This document shows, in pieces, positions 1 to 8,004 of a DNA stretch of 64,000 nt. The notes beneath the pieces are model-generated. The model ran no database searches, was not told the origin of the DNA, and saw only the letters and a list, made by a program, of their open reading frames with translations. The DNA lies in NCBI GenBank assembly GCA_049587755.1, contig JBAVEN010000063.1, positions 68,597-132,596 of the forward strand, given 5' to 3'. The translations under genes were made by a program, and so were the position numbers. The DNA is from Bog-375 sp049587755. GTDB taxonomy: Bacteria; Acidobacteriota; Terriglobia; Bryobacterales; Bryobacteraceae. The stretch's first letter is position 1. Every line of letters begins with the position of its first letter.

Positions 1-637
1 CTTCCTGTGCGATGTGCCGGGGATCCGGTTGGCCCTCCGCCAACCGCGCAGCCAGCAGGCTGGAGCGTACGGTGAGGGAGCGCAGTCCGGCCAGCGAAGC
101 GGAGATCGCCTCGGGCAGGCTGTGCCCGAGGAAAGCAATGCGCTCGTCGCCGTTCATGATCGTGAACGGAAGCGCGATAAACCGGATCACTCGCTCCGCT
201 TGCGTCTCCTCCCCGTGGATTGGAGTCCCCGCTGCCGAAGCGGAAGCCCAGATCTGCGTTACCGCGGGGAGAAAGCGATACCCCAGTTTCGGGACCGTCT
301 GGATATAGGAGTCGCTGGCCCCGGTCTCCTCCAGAACCTTGCGCAGGAGCGAGATCTTGCTGGCCAGGCTGGCTTCTTCGACGAAGGTATCGGGCCACAA
401 CACATTCATCAGATCTTCTTTGCGCATCAGGTGGCCGGGGTTGCGTACCAGCAGCAGCAACGTTTCGAAGGCCTTGGGAGGCAGGGGCAAGACCTGGTTG
501 CCACGGCGCAGAATGCGCTCGCCAGGCACCAGCCGGAACGGGCCGAAGGCATAGGCTTGGGGCTCCGCCGCCTGGGCGCCGGTTTCGGAGCCGCGAGGAA
601 CGGCGATTCGACTCGGCGACGTCCGTTGAAGTTTCAT
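1..637 (-). CDS. Winged-helix (CadC/OmpR-type) regulator, C-terminally truncated by window edge
   Basis: I translated this from the reverse strand; the ATG is at 635-637 and the frame stays open to base 1, so only about 212 residues are visible. Residues ~31-124 form an OmpR-type winged helix: the FGPFRL opening strand, a PKAFETLLLL helix, the WPDTFVEEASL recognition region and the YIQTVPKLGYRF wing. From ~150 a TolB-N/adenylate-cyclase-like segment starts (ALPFTIMNGDERIAFLGHSL). This domain order is typical of large acidobacterial one-component regulators that end in beta-propeller or TPR repeats, which would lie outside the window. It probably binds DNA; the signal it senses is unknown. It is divergent from the exported protein at 769. 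Confidence 0.85.
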   Translation of the reverse strand, partial: MKLQRTSPSRIAVPRGSETGAQAAEPQAYAFGPFRLVPGERILRRGNQVLPLPPKAFETLLLLVRNPGHLMRKEDLMNVLWPDTFVEEASLASKISLLRKVLEETGASDSYIQTVPKLGYRFLPAVTQIWASASAAGTPIHGEETQAERVIRFIALPFTIMNGDERIAFLGHSLPEAISASLAGLRSLTVRSSLLAARLAEGQPDPRHIAQE

Positions 638-768
638 CAAGAAACCATCAAGTTTCCGTCAAGACTTGTTCGGCCCACGCCGGTGATACTGTTCCCGTAC
701 AGGTCCGGACTGAAAGCAGAGTTTCAGATCCTGATCCGTACAAATTCTAGCGTAAACGGAGGATAGAT

Positions 769-1455
769 ATGAGATTCGCAACATTAGTACTGCTGGGATT
801 CCTGCTGCTGGGATCTCTCGCTCCCTTGAACGCCGCCGAGCCGGCGGGTTCGTCCCAGGTTGCCATCGGTTTTTCGGGGGGGTCGACCTGGCTCCCGGAT
901 TATTCGGGCGGCACCTGCATGTGGTACCTGCCGTTGGTTGCAGGATACACAGTTTTCAATGCTGACGGCAGCTATAGCCCGGCATTGTTCTACCTGCCGG
1001 GTCCGACCAATGCGCCGAGCATGCAAAATGCCTACCTTCTCTGGGTCTCGGATTTCCAGGCGCAGTATATGGACGACCCGAGCAAGAATAAGTTTATCCG
1101 CGTGCAGGCGCCGGCCGGAACGGCCACCATCTATTACAGCGCGACCCCGTTGGCCCGGGATCTGACGGACCCCATCCACAATGATCGGACTACTTGGGGC
1201 ACGCCCGTAGCGACGTTTGTCAGAACTGCCGGAATGCTCTACACGATTGACGGATTCGCGTCAGACACGTTCATCTTCTCAGCCACGCTGACATCGTCCA
1301 AAACGTTCACGTTGAACGGAAAACAGTTCAATTTCAAGAAACTGATCCCGAACGGCATGACCTGTCACGAGACCGGCCTGAACGGCAGCACGACGGAAAT
1401 CGGCAACTGCGTCGCAATCGGCAGTGGCGGCACCCTGCTCCTGACGCTGCAATAG
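769..1455 (+). CDS. Exported protein of unknown function
   Basis: 228 residues. Residues 1-23 are a clear Sec signal peptide (hydrophobic LLGFLLLGSLAP, cleavage after NAA). A good ribosome site, GGAGG, lies about seven bases before the ATG. The mature part is rich in Tyr, Trp, Gly and Ser and contains single-use motifs such as GGTCMWYLP, suggesting an all-beta secreted protein. I recognise no domain. It stands alone: the upstream gene is divergent and the downstream gene convergent. Confidence 0.75.
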   Translation: MRFATLVLLGFLLLGSLAPLNAAEPAGSSQVAIGFSGGSTWLPDYSGGTCMWYLPLVAGYTVFNADGSYSPALFYLPGPTNAPSMQNAYLLWVSDFQAQYMDDPSKNKFIRVQAPAGTATIYYSATPLARDLTDPIHNDRTTWGTPVATFVRTAGMLYTIDGFASDTFIFSATLTSSKTFTLNGKQFNFKKLIPNGMTCHETGLNGSTTEIGNCVAIGSGGTLLLTLQ

Positions 1456-1529
1456 CGCGCTAAGGGAATTGGGGAAGAGTGAAGACACTTTGGCTTTGGG
1501 CGATGGGTCAGAAGTGCAAATTACGTTGC

Positions 1530-1575
1530 GGGTGGCCGGAGCTTCGCGCACTTTCGCCGCGCGTTTCGGCCACCC
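1530..1575. repeat. Inverted repeat (GGGTGGCCG ... CGGCCACCC)
   Basis: Perfect 9-base arms at 1530-1538 and 1567-1575 enclose 28 bases. It lies about 75 bases after the exported-protein stop and could end transcription from either side; no T-run follows. Confidence 0.4.
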
Positions 1576-1640
1576 GATGGTTTGAGTAGTAACGTCGTTG
1601 CCGGCCCTTTGAAAACACTACACCAACAAAACTGCTTCAC

Positions 1641-1680
1641 CCGGTTGGCAGGTCGGGGACGGTCGGAGACCTGCCCCACT
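1641..1680 (-). repeat. Variant copy of intergenic hairpin repeat family A
   Basis: Arms GGCAGGTC (1647-1654) and GACCTGCC (1668-1675) enclose 13 bases. Read on the reverse strand it starts GTGGGGCAGGT and ends ACCTGCCAAC, the same outer sequence as the copies at 28571 and 32305, but with a longer loop. It lies just downstream of mqnE. Confidence 0.6.
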
Positions 1681-1686
1681 AGCCCA

Positions 1687-2817
1687 CTAGACCATGACGG
1701 TGAAGGCGGTTTCGGTGCGCTCGACCGGGTGGTAGAGGGTGTCGCGTTCGACCGGGGTGCGGCCGGCTTTGCGGATGAGTTGGAGAAGTTCGGCGCGGCG
1801 GAGGCCCTGGCTGGTGGTGGCACCGGCATCGTGGTAGATGCGCTCTTCAACGATGGTGCCATCGATATCATCCGCGCCGAAGCGGAGGGCAATCTGCGCC
1901 ATGCGCGGAGTCATCATCACCCAATAGGCCTTGACGTGCGGGATGTTGTCGAGCATCAGGCGCGCCACGGCGATGTTGCGGATGTCGGCGAATCCGGTGG
2001 TCTTGGGGATGTGCTGGAGCGGCGTATTGTCGGGGTGGAAAGCCAGCGGGATGAAGGTGACGAAGCCGCCGGTCTCATCCTGTAGCGCGCGCAGCTTGAC
2101 CAGGTGATCGACGCGGTCTTCGTCGTTCTCGATGTGGCCGTAGAGCATGGTGCAGTTGGACCGCAGGCCGAGCTGATGCGCCGCGCGTGCGGTTTCAAGC
2201 CATTCCGCGCCATCGATCTTGTGGTCGCAGATGATGCGGCGCACGCGCTCGTTGAAGATCTCGGCGCCGCCGCCGGGCATGAAATCCATGCCGGCATCGC
2301 GGAGGCGCTCCAGCGTCTCGCGGACGCCGATTCTGGCGCGCCGCGCCAGGTATGCGATCTCGACCATCGTGAACGCCTTCAGATGAACGCTGGGGAAGCG
2401 CGTCTTGAGACCGCGCAGCATTTCGCAGTACCAATCGAGGGTCAGCTCGGGATGCAAGCCGCCGACGATGTGAAACTCGGTGACCGCCTCGGTGTACCCT
2501 TCGCCAGCGCGCTGCCAGACCTCTTCGAGGGACATGGTGTAGGCTTTGGGATCGCGCACGCGCTTGCCGAAAGCGCAAAGGCGGCAACTGGCGACGCAGA
2601 CATCGGTGGGGTTGATGTGGCGGTTGACGTTGAAATATGTGGTGTCGCCGTGCAGGCGCTCGCGGACCAGGTTGGCCATGTAGCCGACGGCGAGGATGTC
2701 GCCGGTGCGGTAGAGGGTAACGCCGTCCTCGAAAGACAGCCGCTCGCCGCGTTCGACTTTTTGACGAATCGGGTTGAGATGCGTGTCTTCGAAGAGGACT
2801 TGCATGTGATCAAACAC
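1687..2817 (-). CDS. mqnE: Aminofutalosine synthase (radical SAM)
   Basis: 376 residues, the family's usual length. The CVASCRLCAF segment gives the CX3CX2C site for the radical-SAM 4Fe-4S cluster. The GGLHPEL, LKAFTMVEI and MPGGGAEIFNERVR blocks are typical of MqnE rather than MqnC. In the futalosine route to menaquinone MqnE joins the chorismate-derived 3-(1-carboxyvinyloxy)benzoate to adenosine from SAM. The GTG start at 2815-2817 overlaps the stop of the upstream prenyltransferase gene by eight bases; an ATG at 2803-2805 would start four residues later. This overlap suggests translational coupling. Confidence 0.93.
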   Translation of the reverse strand: MFDHMQVLFEDTHLNPIRQKVERGERLSFEDGVTLYRTGDILAVGYMANLVRERLHGDTTYFNVNRHINPTDVCVASCRLCAFGKRVRDPKAYTMSLEEVWQRAGEGYTEAVTEFHIVGGLHPELTLDWYCEMLRGLKTRFPSVHLKAFTMVEIAYLARRARIGVRETLERLRDAGMDFMPGGGAEIFNERVRRIICDHKIDGAEWLETARAAHQLGLRSNCTMLYGHIENDEDRVDHLVKLRALQDETGGFVTFIPLAFHPDNTPLQHIPKTTGFADIRNIAVARLMLDNIPHVKAYWVMMTPRMAQIALRFGADDIDGTIVEERIYHDAGATTSQGLRRAELLQLIRKAGRTPVERDTLYHPVERTETAFTVMV

Positions 2818-3739
2818 CCGAACGACGCAGGAAAATATCAGCGGCCCAGAATATAAAGAATAACACGCTCACCCAGCCGTTCATGGTGAAGAAGGCGGCA
2901 TCGACGCGCGACAAATCGTGCGCGTGGACAAGGCTGTGCTCATAAATGAGCAGGGCCGCGACGGCGCCAATGCCGGCAAACGCCAGGAAGCCGAGCGAGA
3001 GCGAATCGGCCAGAGCGAGCAGGCAGACGACCATCAGCACGTGCAGGAAGCGCGAGACCCAGAGCGCGCTGGAGATGCCGAAACGACGGGGAACGCTCGA
3101 GAGCACTTCGGCGCAATCGAATTCGTAATCCTGGCAGGCGTAGATGACGTCGAAGCCGGCGGTCCAGAAAGTGACGGCGGCGGTGAGCCAGAGAATGCGC
3201 GGATCGAGCGAACCGGCCACGGCGATCCAGGCCGCCGCGGGAGCGATGCCGAGTGAGAAGCCGAGCACGAGGTGAGAGAACGAAGTGAAGCGCTTGGTGA
3301 AGGAATAGCAGAAGACGACGGCCAGAGCCAGCGGAGCGAGGTGCAGGCAGAGCGGGTTGAGGCGGCCTGCGGCGAACAGGAAGACGGCCGAGGAAACGGC
3401 GACGAATCCCCAGGCGAAGCTGCGGGAAAGCAGGCCGGTGGGCAGATGGCGCATGCGGGTGCGTGGATTGCGTGCGTCCAGATCGGCATCCACCAGGCGA
3501 TTGAAGGCCATGGCGGCGGAGCGCGCGGCCACCATGGCGACCACGATCCAGGCCAAGGTCGCGGCAACCGAGCGCGCGTGAAATCCCTCTTCGCGGAACG
3601 CCAGCAAGGCGCCGGTAAGGGCGAACGGCAGAGCGAAGACGGAATGCTCGAACTTGATCATTTCGAGCGTCAGGCGCAAGCGCTTGAGCAGCAGGAAAAG
3701 CGCTCGCGGACGGGCCGGCTTGGCAAGGGTCTGCGACAT
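2810..3739 (-). CDS. UbiA-family prenyltransferase, probably for menaquinone
   Basis: 309 residues from the ATG at 3737-3739. The open frame continues 100 codons upstream, but that part crosses a hairpin repeat and the divergent phosphatase gene, so I reject the longer start. Eight or nine membrane helices are evident. The first Asp-rich prenyl-diphosphate site is NRLVDADLDARNPRT and the second is YACQDYEFDCAEV. Adjacency to mqnE fits the MqnP-like prenyltransferase of the futalosine pathway, which attaches the polyprenyl tail to the naphthoate at the inner membrane; a UbiA role in ubiquinone synthesis is the alternative. Confidence 0.88.
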   Translation of the reverse strand: MSQTLAKPARPRALFLLLKRLRLTLEMIKFEHSVFALPFALTGALLAFREEGFHARSVAATLAWIVVAMVAARSAAMAFNRLVDADLDARNPRTRMRHLPTGLLSRSFAWGFVAVSSAVFLFAAGRLNPLCLHLAPLALAVVFCYSFTKRFTSFSHLVLGFSLGIAPAAAWIAVAGSLDPRILWLTAAVTFWTAGFDVIYACQDYEFDCAEVLSSVPRRFGISSALWVSRFLHVLMVVCLLALADSLSLGFLAFAGIGAVAALLIYEHSLVHAHDLSRVDAAFFTMNGWVSVLFFIFWAADIFLRRSGV

Positions 3740-3834
3740 GAAAGTGGAGCTTTCGCAGGAGGCTCTTCCGCCCCCTTCGGGGGCTTCTTCAGACCGCCCC
3801 TCCCATGACTTGCGAAGCTCGTGAAAAAGACACA

Positions 3835-3872
3835 CCCGCACGCGGGCGCCGGCAGGTTGAAACTGCCCCACC
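3835..3872 (-). repeat. Copy of hairpin repeat family A in a divergent promoter region
   Basis: The reverse strand reads GGTGGGGCAGTTTCAACCTG and continues into a GC-rich hairpin (CCCG/CGGG arms around GCA/ACG). It differs from the copies at 28571 and 32305 by one deleted G and a few substitutions. It lies between the divergent prenyltransferase (start 3739) and phosphatase (start 3990) genes. Confidence 0.75.
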
Positions 3873-3989
3873 GGGCTTTGGAAGTATTCTACCGCCGCGC
3901 CGCCGGGTTTGGATACAATGATCCATTGCCGGCTCCCGAGAAGGTCCGCCAGCGTGGCGACACGGGTTTTCGGCCGGGACAGCATCGCT

Positions 3990-4712
3990 ATGCTTGAAGT
4001 GCGCGCCATGTCGGACCAGGGCTGTGTCCGCGGAAACAATGAGGACTATTACCAGGTGGAGGCCGAGCTGGGCTTGTACGTGCTGGCGGATGGGATGGGC
4101 GGAGCCAAGGCGGGCGAGCACGCATCGCGGCTAGCGGTGGAGACGGTAGTGGAGATCGTTCGGTCGGCCATCTTCCGCGATTCGCAGGCGTTGTTGCGCG
4201 GGGTGGAAGAGGCCAACCAGCGAGTGCTGGCCGCGGCCCGGTCCGATAGCAGCCTGGAAGGGATGGGCACGACGCTGGTGGCGGCGCTCGAAACCGGCGC
4301 CGGGTTGGACATCGCCAGCGTGGGCGACAGCCGGGCATACATGCTGGACGTGAGCGGTCTGCACGCCATCACCGACGATCAGACGTGGGTTAACGAAGTG
4401 GGCCGCCCGCTGGGCCTCAACGAAGAGAGCCTGCGCAACCATCCGATGCGCCACGTGCTGACGATGGCGATTGGGGCGAGCACGCCGCTCACCGTCAACT
4501 ACTACTCGGTGCCGCTCGAAACCGGATCGTTGGTTCTGATCTGCAGCGACGGGCTGCACGGCGTGGTGGATGCGGTCCAGTTGCAGCGGATCCTGGAGGG
4601 CGGGCGGGATGGCGCACAACTGGAAGCAATCTGCCGTCAATTGATCGAGGCCGCCAAAGAGGCCGGAGGCCCTGACAACGTCACCGTCATTCTGATGAGA
4701 AAAGCCGCCTGA
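3990..4712 (+). CDS. PP2C-family serine/threonine phosphatase
   Basis: 240 residues when started at the ATG at 3990 (MLEVRAMSDQG); an in-frame start at 3909 would add residues unlike the family. All signature blocks are present in order: DQGCVRGNNEDY near residue 10, LADGMGGAKAGEHAS near 32, GMGTTLV, VGDSRAY, CSDGLHGVV and the terminal GGPDNVTVI. The Asp and Glu metal ligands (NED, ADGMGG, SDG, PDN) are intact, so an active Mn/Mg-dependent phosphatase (PrpC/Stp type) is likely. It would oppose Hanks-type kinases such as the one at 55671. Confidence 0.93.
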   Translation: MLEVRAMSDQGCVRGNNEDYYQVEAELGLYVLADGMGGAKAGEHASRLAVETVVEIVRSAIFRDSQALLRGVEEANQRVLAAARSDSSLEGMGTTLVAALETGAGLDIASVGDSRAYMLDVSGLHAITDDQTWVNEVGRPLGLNEESLRNHPMRHVLTMAIGASTPLTVNYYSVPLETGSLVLICSDGLHGVVDAVQLQRILEGGRDGAQLEAICRQLIEAAKEAGGPDNVTVILMRKAA

Positions 4713-4755
4713 CGGATTCACCATCTAGACACAGGTGAAGTAAGTGTCTGGTGGG

Positions 4756-5460
4756 ATGTCGAAAAAAACCAGTTGGCCTTTGCTGCCTTACGGTTGCGAC
4801 TCCGCAAGCGCTTACAGACAGGGAGCGTGGCTTCCGGGCCGCGCGCTTCAGCAGCTTTTTTGTCAGCTTTTGCCGCGCAGCGCGGCCCTGCTGGCGGGGC
4901 TGTTTCTTGCACTCTGGCAGCCGGCGGCCGCGCAGGTGGCCATCCTGCAGATCCAGGTGTCCAGCGGGGAGGGAACGGTACACACTCTGGGCTCACGCGA
5001 TTCCCGCGGCATTACGGTGCTGGTAACCGACGAAACTGGCCGCCCGGTGGCGGGCGCGGCGGTGAGCTTCCACCTGCCGGACCGAGGACCGAGCGGCACC
5101 TTCGTCAACGGGCTGCACACCGAAGTGGCCTCCACCGACGACCGCGGCCGGGCCACCGTGCACGTGGTCCAGTTCAACCGCGTGGCGGGACGCATGGAAA
5201 TCCGCATCGTGGCCTCCAAGGAACAGGCGCGGGCAGGTACGGTATCGTTCCAGTACATTGCCGGGGACAGTCCCGGTGTTGCGACGGCGGCGAAGCAAAA
5301 GGGCCGATGGCATCCTCGGAAAAAGTGGCTGATCGTTGCCGCGGTGGCTGGAGCCGGGGCGGCGGGGGGAGCGCTGGCGCTGACGCACTCGTCGCCGGGC
5401 TCCGCGAGCACTGCCACGCTGACGATCGGGCCACCCAGCATCACGGTGGGCAGACCATGA
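4756..5460 (+). CDS. Exported Ig-like (Big-1-like) protein with a C-terminal membrane segment
   Basis: The ATG at 4756 is preceded by GGTGGG and gives 234 residues; a GTG at 4744 is possible. After a ~40-residue N-region there is a signal peptide (AALLAGLFLALW, cleavage at AAA-Q). The next ~95 residues resemble an Ig-like Big-1 module: VLVTDETGRPVAGAAVSFHL, then STDDRGRATV. A basic stretch (KGRWHPRKKW) precedes a hydrophobic span (LIVAAVAGAGAAGGALAL), probably a membrane anchor. Its TGA overlaps the ATG of the next gene (ATGA), so the two are coupled. Function unknown; surface or periplasmic scaffolding is plausible. Confidence 0.75.
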   Translation: MSKKTSWPLLPYGCDSASAYRQGAWLPGRALQQLFCQLLPRSAALLAGLFLALWQPAAAQVAILQIQVSSGEGTVHTLGSRDSRGITVLVTDETGRPVAGAAVSFHLPDRGPSGTFVNGLHTEVASTDDRGRATVHVVQFNRVAGRMEIRIVASKEQARAGTVSFQYIAGDSPGVATAAKQKGRWHPRKKWLIVAAVAGAGAAGGALALTHSSPGSASTATLTIGPPSITVGRP

Positions 5461-6818
5461 AGCGCTGGTGCTCCGCGATCCTGCTGCTGGGCCTGCTGGC
5501 GCCCGCGGCGCTGGCGCAGTTCAGCCTATCTCAGGTGTCGGGAAGTGCGGAAGTGCCGGTGGGCACGCTGTTCAGTTTTGGATCGGAGTACCCGAACGCG
5601 CCGGAGACAGTGACGTTTGCGCTTCTCAACACCACCAGCCAGACGCAGACGGTGGCTCTGCTTGCGGTGAGCGGCGTGGGGTTTTCGACCGACGCGGCGG
5701 CTCCGATGATCCTGAAGGCAGGCGTCAGCGTGCAGTTCACGATCAAGTTTCAAGGCGCGACAGCCGGAGCCTACAGCGGTTCGTTGGATATGACCGGCAT
5801 TTCGGTGCTGCTGACGGCGAATGTGGTGCAGGCGCTCACCTACGAAGTCCAACTGCCTTCCGGCACTAGCCCGCTGAGCGCTGCGCCGGTGGATTTCGGC
5901 AGCGTGCAGGTAGGATCGAATACGACGCTCAATTTCCTGGCCGTCAATCAAACTACGCTTGTCTTAACGGTGGATCCGATCAGTGTGGCGGCAGGCGACT
6001 TCGCGCTGGTTGGGCCGTCGCCCAGTGGTACAGCGCTCAATCCGCAGGCAAGCGCCGGTTTTGCGATTCAGTTCACTCCGACGGCGGCCGGCACGCGCAC
6101 GGCGGTGCTGTCGCTGGGCAGCCGGCAGTTCACGCTGACGGGTTCAGGCGTGTCGCCACCCCTGCCGATCCCCACGTTGTCGGTTGCGTTAGGCGAAGCG
6201 CAAAGCGCGCAGCAGGGCTCGGTGAGCGTGAGCTTCGGCGCACCCGCCGAGGCAGGCGGCTCAGGCACGGTGACACTATCCTTCGAAGCGCAGACGCCGG
6301 GCGCAACGGACCCGGCCATCGTGTTCGCCACCGGCGGTCAAACCACGCAGTTCACCTTCAACAAGGGCGACACGGCGGCGAGCTTCGGCGGGGCCGGCAG
6401 CGCCGCGTTTCAGACCGGCACCACAGCCGGAACCCTGACGCTGGAGGCGCAGATCGGCAACCAGGCGAGCCAGCAGAGCGTCGTCATTGCGCCGGCGGTT
6501 ATCGCAGTGGCCGCGGTGGCGGGCGCGCGGGAGGCCTCGGCGCTGACAGTGGATATCACCGGCTTCGACAACACGCGCACGGCCGGCAAACTGAGCTTCA
6601 CCTTTTACGACGCGGCCGGCAATGTCATCCCGCCCGGCGCCATCGCCACGGACGGCACGGCCGCGTTCAGCAGCTATTTCGCTGCATCGGGCGATGGCGG
6701 CCAGTTCGCCCTGGCGGCCTCTTTCCCGGTGACCGGCGATGCATCAAAGGTGAGCGCCTTCACGGTGCAACTGGTAAACACGGCCGGAACCGCGACCACC
6801 ACGCGCGCCAATTTTTGA
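5457..6818 (+). CDS. Exported choice-of-anchor D / ASPM-SPD2-Hydin-type repeat protein
   Basis: 453 residues. I start it at the ATGA overlap with the previous gene because a signal peptide follows directly (CSAILLLGLLAPAALA-Q); the frame is open further upstream only as a shadow of the previous gene. Two or three Ig-like repeats follow, with motifs such as PLSAAPVDFGSVQVGSNTT and PQASAGFAIQFTPTAAGTR that are typical of choice-of-anchor D domains, and then a lower-complexity Gly/Ala/Thr-rich half. It is exported and probably structural or adhesive, co-produced with the Ig-like protein. Confidence 0.8.
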   Translation: MKRWCSAILLLGLLAPAALAQFSLSQVSGSAEVPVGTLFSFGSEYPNAPETVTFALLNTTSQTQTVALLAVSGVGFSTDAAAPMILKAGVSVQFTIKFQGATAGAYSGSLDMTGISVLLTANVVQALTYEVQLPSGTSPLSAAPVDFGSVQVGSNTTLNFLAVNQTTLVLTVDPISVAAGDFALVGPSPSGTALNPQASAGFAIQFTPTAAGTRTAVLSLGSRQFTLTGSGVSPPLPIPTLSVALGEAQSAQQGSVSVSFGAPAEAGGSGTVTLSFEAQTPGATDPAIVFATGGQTTQFTFNKGDTAASFGGAGSAAFQTGTTAGTLTLEAQIGNQASQQSVVIAPAVIAVAAVAGAREASALTVDITGFDNTRTAGKLSFTFYDAAGNVIPPGAIATDGTAAFSSYFAASGDGGQFALAASFPVTGDASKVSAFTVQLVNTAGTATTTRANF

Positions 6819-6921
6819 GCGCAGCGCACGCCCCAGCGGAACAGGAGTCCGCGTAAGGCAAACCGGGCGCAGGCGCGAAGTCTCGCGAGAGCGGCGAAAT
6901 TCGAGCCGGTCCCGTTTCGCG

Positions 6922-7596
6922 CTAGCGGCCTCCGTCCAGCCACGCGTTAAGCGCGGCGCGATCAATGGCGATGCCGGCGCGCGAGTAGCGCAACAATCCT
7001 TCACGGCGGAACTGGCTCATGTAATGCGTGACAATCTCGCGCGAAGTGCCGACGTATTGCGCCAGCAACTCGTGGGTGAACGGCGCCATAAACACCATGC
7101 CGTCCTGGCCCCCGGTTCCCAAGCGTTCGGCAAAGCGGATCAGCGAGCGCGCCAGCCGCCGCGAGATATTGTCCACCGAGAAGCTTTCCACGCGGCGGGC
7201 AAGGTCGCCCGTCCGCTGTACCAGAATCTGGAGCAACGCCATGCCCAGGCGGGGCCGCTTGGCAATGGCCGCCTCGATTTCGGCGGAGCTCCAGGACATG
7301 AGCCGCGTATCTTCCATGGCGACGGCCTGATCGGACCGCGGCGGCGCATCCAGAAATGCCGATTCGCCGAACAAGTCGTCCGGCCTGTAAATATCCACCA
7401 CTACCTGGCGGCCGTCGCCGGCCACTCGCGAAACTTTGACTTTGCCACTGATCACCAGGTAGACCGCAAACGAAGGCTGATGTTGATCGTAGACGGTTTG
7501 ACCCTTGGGATACTCCACAACATTGGTACGCGGCAGGTGCGCCAGGGGATCTTCAAGAGACCGCGATGGCACCATCACCGCCGGACTAGTTGCCAT
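6922..7596 (-). CDS. CRP/FNR-family transcription regulator
   Basis: 224 residues from the third possible ATG (7594-7596), chosen because GGAGGG at 7604-7609 sits seven bases before it; the first ATG at 7611 has no such site. Residues ~20-130 form a cyclic-nucleotide-binding-like barrel (VYLVISGKVKV, GRQVVVDIYRPDDLFGESAFL). The C-terminal Crp-type winged helix contains FTHELLAQYVGTSREIVTHYMSQF and LLRYSRAGIAI. No Cys cluster for an FNR iron-sulfur centre is seen. The effector is unknown. Confidence 0.9.
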   Translation of the reverse strand: MATSPAVMVPSRSLEDPLAHLPRTNVVEYPKGQTVYDQHQPSFAVYLVISGKVKVSRVAGDGRQVVVDIYRPDDLFGESAFLDAPPRSDQAVAMEDTRLMSWSSAEIEAAIAKRPRLGMALLQILVQRTGDLARRVESFSVDNISRRLARSLIRFAERLGTGGQDGMVFMAPFTHELLAQYVGTSREIVTHYMSQFRREGLLRYSRAGIAIDRAALNAWLDGGR

Positions 7597-8004
7597 TTCC
7601 ATACCCTCCATTCAGGCTGCAGTTATTCCTCCGACACGCCGTCCGGTACCAGTTGAGCTTCTGAGATAGCCCAAACCGGAAAGTAACACTAACTATCACG
7701 ATGATACGTCGTTCGAAGTTCAGGCGGCAAGTCAGAGCATTGGACCTTTGGAGGGGGTACTGAGTGGCATCAATCACTTCGCTCCATTGGGGACATTGTC
7801 GATTCGACCGTGTAGAAACATACACTTGGAAGCCAGACAGGGGCCTACAGCCGGGGCGTTCCGGCGAGACCGCAAATTAACAAGTTGATTCCTCGCGCAA
7901 CGGCTCTTACGGGCGGAAACAGCCTGCGCGAACCGCATGACATCGCAACTTCGCGTGCGGAGAGCGTGCGGCGAGCAGCGCGAGCCGGGCTATATGATGG
8001 AGGG
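7597..8004. other. Divergent intergenic region
   Basis: About 400 bases between the CRP-family gene and the propeller-phosphoesterase. It must hold both promoters. I find no convincing FNR/CRP palindrome, RNA gene or further reading frame. Confidence 0.5.

Noticed and set aside
4773..5456. Upstream extension of the choice-of-anchor D gene
   Set aside because: It is a shadow frame of the preceding Ig-like gene; the ATGA overlap followed by a signal peptide marks the true start.
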